NCBI GenBank assembly: GCA_022578605.1 | Contig: MU394066.1 | Coordinates: 1 to 64,000 of the forward strand | Direction of reading: 5' to 3' | Length of the DNA stretch: 64,000 bases | Origin: Camillea tinctor | Lineage: Eukaryota; Ascomycota; Sordariomycetes; Xylariales; Xylariaceae | Position numbers and translations under genes: made by a program | Shown here: positions 23,379 to 33,574 of the stretch, piece by piece | Numbering within the stretch: the stretch's first letter is position 1 | Layout of the letters: the number at the start of each line of letters is the position of its first letter | The notes under the pieces: model-generated | Databases searched by the model: none | Told to the model about the DNA's origin: nothing | The model's input: only the letters and a program-made list of their open reading frames with translations

Positions 23379-25394
23379 ATTCTAGAATTTTTTTCAAGAT
23401 TCTATAGAGTAAACGCACTGTTTGCGTTTTTCTTCTTCTTTGCGTTTGCTATTCTTGCTTGTGTGAAACTGGTATAGAGAGAAAAGGGGGAAGTAGGGAG
23501 GGAGTCGGTTATGTGTTTGCTTGCTTGCTTGTTGAATGGCTGGCTGATAATAGGAGCAAGCGTATCGTGAACGTGAGTGATGAAATAGATACTAACTTGT
23601 CTTTCCTCCTGATGATGACCGGGTCGTGGGCACACAAGGTTAGTGTAATAAGGGGGGAGGGCGGAGGGATGCTGTTACATTTGGTAGTGCCAGTGCCAGT
23701 GACTTGCTACCTGGGCGAGGAAATCACTCATCTAGCGTACGTCAGAATATAGAGAGGGAGAGGCAGGATGGGGACGGTAAGGGGGTGGGTGAAGTGAGGT
23801 TTATTGGTCTTCTATGATCTGTTATTAGGTGGTGAGTATACACGCACACACATATATATATGAATATGCTTTTGCTGATTCTCTTTCTACCAATCCTTTC
23901 CTTATATATTCCTTGCCTTATGAGAGACCGGCGGGGGAGAGGGGCCCGTGTTTTGGGAGGAAAGGAGCAGTAAAGATAATAGTGTAAATACTAGGGATTA
24001 TATACTAGTAAAGGAAGAGAGGAGTGGTCGGTGGGAGGCTGTTGAGACAAGGTAAGAATATGAAAGGTATCTACCTAAGGTAAGGGTAGAATACTAAGGC
24101 TAGTATTTGTTTATGGTGCAGGTACTGGTTCTGGCTTTGGGTTTGGCTTTCGAGAGGTTGAGTTTAGGTTTAAGTTTAAGGCCAAGCCAGCGTTTTTCTG
24201 TTATCCAGGGTGAGCTGCTGAGGGAAGGGAGAAAATGGGGGTAGAGGGTGGCTTTGCGTACTCTATTTTCTTTTCTCCTCTGATAATGTCTCTGTAACTT
24301 GAGGCTATAAACACGAGTCGGCAATAGAGCCAGCCATCTACAACACTTAGGATTCTTACTTATGAGGGTGATAGTAGAAAGGAAATTTAGGTTGTGTGTT
24401 TATCAGCGTTTCCCTCAACCTGGGAAATCTAATTAGGAGGAGAATGATAGTTAGTGGTTCCGGGGCCGTATCCAGGAAATTAAAACGTAGTTGGTATAAA
24501 AGGAGGATAGTGGCCGCCTGTATCACTCACCATGTCTTGCTCAAAAGATAAGAGAGTAGCTATAGATTACCCCTTTTCTTTCCTACTAGAAAACCATGTC
24601 GTATTACACACTAATGCGAGGGAGACTTAAACTAACAGAGGCTTAAAATATAGGGAGTAGCACATGTGAAACTTCCAGATCTCGCCTGATTTACTTCGTC
24701 GGATTTAAACCACCCCTGGTCTTTATCGATGTATAGAGACAGGCAAAAGTGAGAGGGGTGGAGGGGGTGTACCTCAGTGCTGCGAGGAAATATATACATT
24801 CATATGGATTTTATTTTCGTAGATGATAGTATACCTAGGTAGGAACGGAGACATAAAGGAGGACGTGATATTCTTGGTTTCAATGCTGCGGCTACCTACC
24901 TATGCCTCTAGGTTCGTTTGGTCCTTCTAGAAGGAACATATACATCACTATAGGGCTTATGCGAACTAAATCCCCCTTTTAGATTTATGTTTCCATGGTA
25001 TATATTACTCTCCTAATTCATGAATTCTGTAAGAGGCAAAAACTGCTTAGTTAACTACAGCATTTGAGCAATGGAATATATCAATCCATTTGCCCCTATT
25101 AAATATTACAGGTTATAATTCTCCTCCCTCGTACTCGTTAACTAAATTTATCTAATCATGGGATATGTGTCATTTCCCTCCCTCCCCCTTAACCAATGCT
25201 CTTCTGCAAGCAGGCGAATCCTTTCATTTGAACTTTACGAGATGTGGGTATAGTTACATCTTCTCAGCAGACACCTTTCACTAGAGAAGAGAGGGGCTAT
25301 AATACACGAGGAAATATGGGTAGTTTAACCCACGTATGTATATGTACTAAGTATTTGGCTTCTGCATTCCGAAACCGGTATTCTAAAGTGAGGG

Positions 25395-25442
25395 TATACA
25401 TACTTATACATACTTATACATACTTATACATACTTATACATA
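25395..25442. repeat. TACTTATACA decamer tandem repeat
   Basis: Four exact copies of the unit at 25401-25440, with partial copies on both sides. Confidence 0.9.
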
Positions 25443-25909
25443 TGGACTAATATCTTAGATAATTCTAGGTTAGGGGAAATGTCCGGTTGGTCACTCTCCA
25501 CGTCGGATACAACCCGGGATGTCCAGTCCACTTGCTGATTGATGATGATGATGGTAAGTGGTGGTGTGCGTTATTCCGGTCCCTATGTAGGATGCATGGC
25601 AATTACTAAGGGGGGTAGGTTAGGTGTTCTGCAAATGTACCCTTCTGGCATATCCTCCTGCATGGGTATTTTTTTTAAGGGCTGTCGTTTATTGCGGCTT
25701 CCATTGAACCGAGTCATCGACTATGGTGGAATATGAGGCTTGTTATTACAAGTCTTGGTCAAGAGGAGAAAGTAGAGAAACGATCTGTTTAAAAGAGTTG
25801 ACTGTCCGGTTTGGGTTATATCAAGTAAAATTGGAAAAAGGGAATTTCCATTTTTGGAAGATGACAGGAACTATTCAGATTATCCTCCTATTCTAGTAAC
25901 CAACCTCCT

Positions 25910-25926
25910 TACCTACATAGTAGGTA
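25910..25926. repeat. 17-bp palindrome TACCTACATAGTAGGTA (copy 2)
   Basis: Seven-base perfect inverted arms around ATA, identical to 19584-19600. A degenerate third copy (TACCTACATAGCAGGT) lies near 26155-26170. Confidence 0.9.
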
Positions 25927-26622
25927 TAGGGGTACTCAGCTCTGCTATAACGTGTACGGATATAATGCAATGCAAACCCGTCATACGTCAATATGCATTA
26001 CTGGAAATTATGCATCTCCAGCTCAATTGACAAAAGTACATTCCCTCCCCATCCCCCGCCATTCCATCCTCCCCTTTCTACGGCCCCCCTCTGCATGGCT
26101 CGTAAGCCTACAAATAAGTTATAACACACATAAGGTTACTTGAATAGGTACTTACCTACATAGCAGGTTAAACACATAGTACTATGTATTCTGGTCCGTG
26201 CGGTATCTGGGAAAGTTAGGCAAAACCTTATCTCAGCTAAGGAGGCTTTTCTCTGCATCTTGCAGCATTCGTTATTAGTAACGTGCTCGTCGCCGGTGTT
26301 TACCCCCCTGTACTGAACCGGGTTCGGGACTTTTTTTTTGTGTCTTCCAACCTGTATTCGTTACTAGTAGTAGTTCTATCTCGGACGGCTTTCACCATCT
26401 CCCTCCCTTCCTCCTCCTCCTCCTCCTTCTCCTCTCCGACAAAAAAAAGTATCTCAAGTGCTGACGGAGACTAGATAAAATAAATAAAACAGAAAAAAAA
26501 ATAAATCACAAAATCAAAAAAAAAAGAAAAGGAAAAGGAAAACCGGGGAAAAAAATCAAGACGCAAAAAATTTACAGGAATACTTATATATACATACATA
26601 CAAACTAACTCGCTTCGGGACC

Positions 26623-28215
26623 ATGGACAAAATATCACCGGAGATTCTACACATTGTATGCACATTTCTGAGCATAGATGATCTACTCAACTTCCGCCTG
26701 GTCACCAAATCCTTCGCGGATATTGGCGCCGCTTACATGCTGCCCGAGGTCACCTTCTACATGCACAACGAAGAACTCGAGCGACTGCGTGCTATCTCTC
26801 TGCACCCTGTTTTTGCTCGCCATGTCTACTCCCTGACCTACTTTGCCCAGGCTCTGGATTACCCCAAGGTCTCGCTGCGGGAGTTCCTAAGAGACCACAA
26901 GCGCGACATGAAATGGAACTCCAAGCTGCAGAAGCTCAACCTGTCCCGGGCTCAGCTGCTGGTCGAGTACAGAAAGTACGAGGATGCTGCCGACAAGCAG
27001 AATATCATCATGAGCGATCGCCTCGACGTCGCCGTCTTGAGAGAGATATTTCCCAGGTTCCCCAACCTGCAGCACATGTGCATGTCCACCGGCAACCTCT
27101 TCTACGAGGGCAGATATCGCAAACGGAGAGCCCAGCCGCTGCAGAATATCATGCGCGGCGACAATCTCTATAGTCTAAACCCTGAGGGCGTGCGACCTCT
27201 CGAAGCCCTGCTCTGCGCCAACGCCGATGCGCCCTGTGAACTGCAGAGCCTTCGCGCAGGTTCTTTGCATTGGAGGTTCTTTAAGAGGAGCGCCACCGAG
27301 CTGGCTCGCATGTTCAGGCCACTTTCCAACTTGGGCGCCATCGACCTCGTCATCAATGTTGAGCCCGCTGACGAGAGAATACACGAGCATGACTCTCTCA
27401 GCCGCTGCCGGCGTGTCCTGGCCAAAGGTGCCCTGAGAAATATCTTCAAATCCATGCCGCATCTGCATTCCCTCTGTGTTGAGATTGTCTCCATCGAGGG
27501 CGAGGACCTGGAGAAAGGCGCAGCGTTGGAGAACTTGATCGAACCGAGGTTTCACTGGAAGAACCTCCGAGAGCTGGTCCTCGGTGGTATCGAGTGTGAC
27601 CGACAGGAGTTGATGCAGGCCCTCGAACGGCACAAGGGTACACTACAGCGCCTCTGCCTGCGGGATGTGTACCTCAAGTCCACATCGTGGAAGAGGCTTC
27701 TCCCCGACATTCGGAAGAAATTGTTTCTAGTCGAAGCGTGCATATGCGGCGACTTGTACGGTCGCTCAGAAGATGGCGAGGAGCCCAATGACCCCTTTTT
27801 TGCAACCGGTCATCTAGGACCGGACCTTGAATACTGGGACTTGTCCATACCCGAGGTTGGCGACCACGAGATGAGAGACTCGATCAATATCTATTGTCGG
27901 GTGGGTGGCCAACTGTACCCCGACGAGCTTCCCCTTTCGGAAGACGTGGTAGACAAGTATTACGAAGACTATGTTCGCGGCTTCTTCGAGGATAGCGACT
28001 ACGAGGAGGATGAAGACGACCATAGCTCACTGCGGTCGGCGTTCGATAACGCCACCGATCTATCCACCGATGGAGACTGGGAGGATATTGAAAGTGGCGA
28101 AGAGATCAGCGATGATCTGGAGGGATCGAATACGGAAGATGGTACCACTGAGGACGATGGAGTTGCCATTGGCATGGTTGACAGCGAGGAGGACAATAGT
28201 GGGCTGTCGCCTTGA
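26623..28215 (+). CDS. F-box domain protein with acidic tail
   Basis: A single intronless ORF of 530 residues. The first 45 residues are an F-box: ISPEILHIVCTFLSIDDLLNFRLVTKSFADI keeps the Leu/Pro pattern, the L-x-F-R-L-V core and the end of the motif. F-boxes bind Skp1 and recruit substrates to SCF ubiquitin ligases. The middle has Leu-rich stretches spaced like those of fungal F-box/LRR-like proteins, without clean repeats. From about residue 455 the protein becomes strongly acidic (DYEEDEDD, DGDWEDIESGEEISDD, EDGTTEDD). Large F-box families are usual in Sordariomycetes and most members have no known substrate. Start context GGGACCATGG. Confidence 0.85.
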   Translation: MDKISPEILHIVCTFLSIDDLLNFRLVTKSFADIGAAYMLPEVTFYMHNEELERLRAISLHPVFARHVYSLTYFAQALDYPKVSLREFLRDHKRDMKWNSKLQKLNLSRAQLLVEYRKYEDAADKQNIIMSDRLDVAVLREIFPRFPNLQHMCMSTGNLFYEGRYRKRRAQPLQNIMRGDNLYSLNPEGVRPLEALLCANADAPCELQSLRAGSLHWRFFKRSATELARMFRPLSNLGAIDLVINVEPADERIHEHDSLSRCRRVLAKGALRNIFKSMPHLHSLCVEIVSIEGEDLEKGAALENLIEPRFHWKNLRELVLGGIECDRQELMQALERHKGTLQRLCLRDVYLKSTSWKRLLPDIRKKLFLVEACICGDLYGRSEDGEEPNDPFFATGHLGPDLEYWDLSIPEVGDHEMRDSINIYCRVGGQLYPDELPLSEDVVDKYYEDYVRGFFEDSDYEEDEDDHSSLRSAFDNATDLSTDGDWEDIESGEEISDDLEGSNTEDGTTEDDGVAIGMVDSEEDNSGLSP

Positions 28216-29675
28216 GACGAAGGCTTACGAATCTTGAGCGGACGGGTTTCGCTAAATCGCATCTTGTATCTTTGGTTCCTAGACGGTTCTGGATGAGTAC
28301 ACACTCGATCAGGTATAGACCTCTCTTCATTTTATACTATTCTTGTGTCCCTCACACCTATTCGGACGGCGAGTTTGATAGAGTGGAGCATGAAAGGGGA
28401 AGGCTAATCATCCATGGTCCTAATGAAGGAACGATTTCAAGAATGGCATTATAAGCATCACGGAATGGGATCATCTTTTAGGGGGAAGGCAAGCATAGCG
28501 TTTTTGGTTTGGGGATGATAACGGGTCTTAATTGAATTAGAAGGGAGTTGGCTTTTTCAACATGCATACTTATGATATACATATTGGAGAGGCTGATTCA
28601 ACATGGTAGGAAGGTTTAATGGATATTTATGGATGGTAGCTGTTTGGGAATTTCTATTTCTTTTCCTTTCTACTTATAGTCAACGTTCAGCCTACATGGA
28701 GCATTGGGGGCTAACCCTTAGCCCTAGAGTTTAGAATATGAGGAACGGTCGAAGGATATACCAATCAGATATGTTGTATGCTGTACTTGTGATAGGTACT
28801 AGTTCGGTGCATTGGGAGTTATCTAGGTTACCTAGGTATGTTTGGCCATGTATAATTAAGTAAGTTGGCATGTCATGTATACTGATGGATATACCAATGG
28901 TGTTGGTATCAATGTCAATGTAGTAAATATACCTTACCTAGGCTAGTTAGCTAGTAAGTTAGGTTAGATCAGTTGATTGCTTGGATTGATTGTTATAATA
29001 GGTCACACCTAGAAATGAAGTATTTATAGAACATGGATTGCTATTGAGATGTATCAAATGCATAGCAAATATGGATGAGGCTACGTTAAATCATGTAGAT
29101 TAGAAAATACAATGGCGGTAGTAGTTAGTAGGGTAAAGAAAGTAGGTAGGTAGGTGAAAAGGGGGTAAATATTTAATGTAGGTTAAAGGCTAGATACAAC
29201 AAAACTATAAAAAAAAAGGGGGGGGGGACATCAGGGACATAGGGAAGAGGGTAGCCTATAAATATACGCTAAATAGAGCCGGTAACGGGAGCTTGCAGGG
29301 GGGGGGCCAAGGGATCAGCATTTATAGGTTCCGGGTGTAATGGACCGTAACTTTCGGTGTTCTTTTGTTCCACACAATCCTACATCACGCCTTACGGTTA
29401 CCTACATATACATACCTAACCTACCTAGACCTACCTACCTAACCTAACCTATAAACCTACACTATTACAACCCATTCTCCATCACAAAACTCCACCAACC
29501 GGTTCTAAACCAAACCCACTCTCTCTCTCTCTCCATTTTCATCGTCATTAATCTACCTTACCTACCTACTTATTTCTTACGGGAATACTTGACAAAAAGA
29601 GAGAAGTAAACATAAATAAATAAATAAAAAAGAGAAAGAAAAGAAGAAGAAGAAAAGAAAAATAATTCTCTCACG
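28216..29675. other. Intergenic between the F-box gene and EAF
   Basis: 1.5 kb, no gene. At 29399-29460 the EAF promoter has a dense run of CCTA/CCTAA units (CCTACCTACCTAACCTAACC), followed by a CT-repeat at 29519-29533. A G-run of 9-10 bases near 29218 follows an A-run. Confidence 0.6.
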
Positions 29676-30878
29676 ATGGCTTCCCTCGCCGCGGGGATAG
29701 TCGATCCCACCAAAGCCGGCAAATATCCAGTCGTCCTCAGCGATGCATTGCTAGGCAAGGATCCGAAGGAGATCTTCACCGGCATCAGATGTAAGCAGAG
29801 CAAAAATAATAATAAACCACAACAACAGCAAAAGCAATAGCAACATATACTAACATAGTCTTCTGAAGATAACCACAAACCAACCCTCTCCTCCTCCACA
29901 GCACCACACCAAGCACGAATAAAAACAACATCCGCTTCCTCCAAGAAGGGCGCGCAACCGTCATACGACCTCTCCTTCCAAGACGATGGCGGCCGCTACG
30001 ACTACAAGGGAACGCGAGGGAACGAAGACAAGCAGTACGTGCTGATCTTCGACCCAGAGCGCCAGGTCTTTGTCCTACACAAAGTCGATTCCATGTTCAA
30101 CATGAACCTCGTGCGCACGCCCTCCAACACCGACGCCGAGAGCCTGAGACAAGAGTATACCCAGCTGGAGAGCCATAAGGATAACGGCACGGCCACGACA
30201 AACAAGAAGACGGCAGCCAAGGACAGCGGGGCTTCAGGTGCCAAGTCGCGCAAGCCCGCACCCAAGGATACCAAGAAATCCGGTGGCCTATCCATGCCCG
30301 AGAAGAAGACCACCGCGCCGCTCAAGCCCAGTCCCCTGCCCAAGTCCAAGCCGAACGCGCGCAAGCCCGTCATGGACATCGACTCGGAGGACGAGAGCTC
30401 GGACGACGACCTGCTCACGATCGAGGACCCGGGCGGCGCGGCCCCGGGCGCGAACCGCGACTTCTCGCCGGGCTTCATGGACAAGCCGCGGCCCTTCTCC
30501 GAGTTCGTGCAGCAGCAGGAGGAAGAGGAAGAGGAGGAAGAAGACGCCGACGGCGAGGACGAAGACGACGACGACGCGTTCGAGCACTTCAAGCTGCCGA
30601 GCCCCATCAACCGCCAGGGCGCCGCCACTACCAATCAGAGCATCAACCACCTCGGCAACGGCATGCAGTCGATGCAGTTCGAGGACGCGGACGACGATGA
30701 TGAGGAGGAGGAGGATGACGAGGAGATGGAGGATGTGGGAGCAATGGCGGGTGTGGCGGAACCGACTGGAGAGGAGGACGTGGATTCTGACCTTGAGGCT
30801 GCGCTGCTGGCTGAGCTGGGCGAGGGACAACCTAACGCGGCGGATAAGGAGGAGAGTGATGTTAGTGAGGAGGAATAG
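29676..30878 (+). CDS. EAF-family RNA polymerase II elongation factor
   Basis: Two exons, 29676-29790 and 29869-30878, encode 374 residues. The N-terminal EAF domain reads GKYPVVLSDALLGKD, FTGIR-YNHKP (equivalent to the LRYDFKP of animal EAF), YDLSFQDDGG, YKGTRGNEDKQYVLIFDPE and FVLHKVDSMFNMNLVRTP. EAF proteins bind ELL and stimulate transcription elongation. The remainder is low-complexity: a Lys/Pro-rich segment, then long runs of Glu and Asp (EEEEEEEEDADGEDEDDDD and DDDDEEEEDDEEMED), which fits the acidic, Ser-rich activation tail of the family. A second acceptor 33 bases further on, at 29902, stays in frame and would delete 11 residues including YNHKP; the first acceptor fits the family better. 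Confidence 0.88.
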
Positions 30879-32205
30879 CGATGTTTTCTTCTACTTCCGC
30901 TTCTGCTTCTATGGCTTCTATTTCCACGGCCTTGAAACCCATTCATCTGGGATTCCATAAAGTCGAGAAGATCTTGTTTTTCTTTTTTCTCTTTTCAACC
31001 ATTTTTATAACCCGGCATGGGCGTCTAAGGGTATACACGTTTTTTCTTCTTCTTTCTTCTCTCTCATTTTTGTTCTGAATATCATTATCTGGATACCACA
31101 CACCGCCTACGTTATTCTCCTCCTCATACACAACCAACATGAATTAAGCAACGACGGACTTTGTTGAACTTGATCCGAAAGCAGTCGGGAAGAAGTTTGG
31201 GTTTTTTTTTTACGCTCTTAAAAAAGGGGGATGTCACAATTTCCTTTCTTTTCTTGTTTTTGATTTTCTTTCCAATTTCCTTTTTTTCATTCTTTTTTTT
31301 AACATCAAAATCGTTTTTAGCCAGGAGGGTTTTCGGAATTATCATGACGTTATTTCCATCAATTACCTTGCCCTTCTTTTAAGGGAGGTAAAACGCCACG
31401 CGAGAGAGCCAGACAGAAAGACAGGGAGTTATACACACAGATGCAAAGCACATATATTACAGGATTTTTCCAAGAAGGAAAAAGGAAAAGTAAAGGAGGA
31501 AAAGAGGAATCTGACATAGGCATACGTATAAGAGAATATGAATTACCTGAGGTCCATCCACATGTGCTGCTAGGGAGGTGAAGACATTCTTAGTTCAACC
31601 TTAGGTATTTATGAAGTTTAGCTTTGGCGTTTATGTTTGTTTTCTCTTCTTCCTATATAAAACTTTACAAGCGGAAAAGGTTTTCAATGATATCTCTTAC
31701 TTGATAGAAGTATGTAAAATGGCCATTTTTTGTTTTTACGCCCCTCATGGCTTATTTTGAATAATTCGTCTCCTTGGGTAGGAAGCAGATTTCGCTGATC
31801 TAGGTAGGTTATATGTCTAGGGGTATAACAAAGTGATAGTAATAGAAATAGGATCGCTACCTTTAGTAACGCTGATTTCACGACGGTGCGATGAGGAATC
31901 GAGGCATAACACGAGGATGGTCAAGGTAGAAGGGGGCCTTTTTGCCATTTTACTTTCTTGTATTCTTATAGTACTAGGTACGGAGGGTAGGTAAGACCAA
32001 AGCGTATGCCTCGGATTATAAGCCATACTCAACCCCTATGTTCTAAGCTTTCTTAGGGTAGACAAACTATATAGGTATATAGACAAGATGACATTTATAT
32101 CTTTTACCCGTCTCCCCCCTTTTTTTTTTCATTGCCATCTGATTCTTTACTTTAGGTATTTTCTAATATATAACCGTCCCGCCTCTCCGAACCTCACGCC
32201 ACCCC
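30879..32205. other. Convergent intergenic, no gene seen
   Basis: 1.3 kb between the 3' ends of EAF and of the secreted hydrolase-like gene. Low-complexity T- and CT-rich sequence with A-rich patches. Nothing else supportable. Confidence 0.6.
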
Positions 32206-33574
32206 TCACGACGCCCCGGAAAAGGCCAAGTCCTCATTCCCCGGCACGGGGTTCAGCACATTGACATTAGTACCGTCGAGCAGGCCATCACCCCCCTGCA
32301 TAATAGCCGAGAACGAATCGGCCATGAGCTGCACGCCCGACACGAAGTCCTGCTCGTCGAACTCGCAGTGGCCCCCATCCGGCGAGTTATCCACCGTCTG
32401 CAGCGCCCCGATCGCTGCCGCATTGAGCCCCTCCCCGGAGACAATCTGCTCGTACGCCGCGACCGCGGCCGGGATCGCCGGCTGCAGCAGCGCGAGCTCC
32501 TGCTGCGTGCTCTGGAAGTGCAGCCGCGTGGTCGCCAGGGCCGCCGCCGCCGCCGGGTCCACGTCGACCTGCGGCTCCAGGCCCCCGCAGTTGAGCAGCA
32601 CCTGGCTGGCCTGGCCGGCGGCGGCGTCGCCGAAGTTGCCCATGTGCGCGGGCATGAAGAACCCCGACAGCAGCAACGACCCGCCGGACACGCCGGTGAA
32701 GCTCACGCTGCTGCCGTTGAAGGCGAGCACTTGCGGGAGCACCCCCTGCACGAGGTCGTTGACGATCTGCGCGTGCGCCACCCCGTCCGTGCGGTCGAGC
32801 CCCGAGCCCCCGCCCCAGAAGAGGTTCTCGTCCGGCGCGAGGATGGCGACGCCCGCGAGGTTGTCCTGCACGGCCTGGTTCGGGAAGTCGAAGAAGGACT
32901 GCCCCCCGTCGCCGTGCAGGAGCACGTTTAGGCCTAGCGTTCCCGCGGCGTTGGCGTCTTGCGTGGCGCCGTCGACGCCGGAGGCGGTGGTGAATTGGTC
33001 GGCGGGGGCGGAGACCTTGAAGCGGACGGTTTGGCCACTGGTTGGAGGGGGGATTAGTTGGGTTGGTCTTTTAGGTTCTTCTGTTTTCATATGTAAAGGG
33101 AGAAGGGGGGAGAGTAGATGGGAATAGAGAGATTATGTGGTGAGGTTGAGTTTGGGTGCTGAGGCTATGATAGAGAAGAGACTGAGGTAGGCTGGTATCA
33201 ACCGAGCTAGACGCTCATCTTCCACACCTTCTCCCCCTTGTCTCGGCCCTTCTTTGTACCACGGTAAAGGGTATTCAACTCGCGCAATGTTGATATACGA
33301 GACAGTGAGGGTGACAGCTGAGCTGTGCCTAGGTATAGGGGTAGGAGAGAGGTGAGACAAAAAACACTTACTTCACTTGCGCACTCATGTCTAGTATAGT
33401 GCTCCCGTCTGTAGCAGTCGATACACCCTGGGGGATCTGATCGGCCTGTTGCTGCGCAGTCTGTGCCGCCGCCTGCTGTCGCTGTCCTCCGTTTCTACCC
33501 CGGCGTGGTGCTGCCTCCACGGCGCACAAGAGGCCCATCAAGAACAATGAACGAACGGACAACATTGTGATCAC
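32206..33574 (-). CDS. Secreted alpha/beta-hydrolase-like protein ('cyclin-like F-box' family label)
   Basis: Exons 33574-33372 and 33037-32206 (minus) encode 344 residues; the 334-nt intron is long but closes in frame and gives QVNGQTVRFKVSAPADQFT. Residues 1-21 form a signal peptide ending near CAVEA-APRRG. The body is highly characteristic: GLNVLLHGDGGQSFFDFPNQ, AGVAILAPDENLFWGGGSGL, DGVAHAQIVNDLV, FTGVSGGSLLLSGFF and THQ-like FQSTQQELALLQ. From memory, close relatives in Sordariomycete genomes carry the label 'cyclin-like F-box protein', yet I see neither a cyclin nor an F-box. GVSGG (Ser185) has the GxSxG form of a nucleophile elbow and HGDGG resembles an oxyanion loop, so an alpha/beta-hydrolase fold is my inference. 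A possible catalytic His is in SPDGGHCEFDE. Start could also be the Met at codon 4. Confidence 0.82.

Larger units (their letters stand above)
23175..26622. other. 3.4-kb gene-free stretch between ATP7 and the F-box gene
   Basis: No supportable gene. It contains a decamer tandem repeat (25401-25440), a copy of the 17-bp palindrome (25910-25926), other TACCTA motifs near 24830, 24890 and 26145, and A/CT-rich promoter sequence from about 26390 to the F-box ATG. Confidence 0.6.

Noticed and set aside
22510..23418. Minus-strand ORF of 302 codons across ATP7
   Set aside because: Antisense shadow of the strongly biased ATP7 exons; its translation is Leu/Gly/Asp-rich without domains.
30238..30960. 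Long Arg/Ser-rich ORF (240 codons) in another frame of EAF
   Set aside because: Shadow of the acidic, GC-rich EAF reading frame; EAF family identity fixes the true frame.
32368..32931. Plus-strand ORFs of 187 and 288 codons antisense to the hydrolase-like gene
   Set aside because: GC-rich shadows of the real minus-strand exon, no independent motif.
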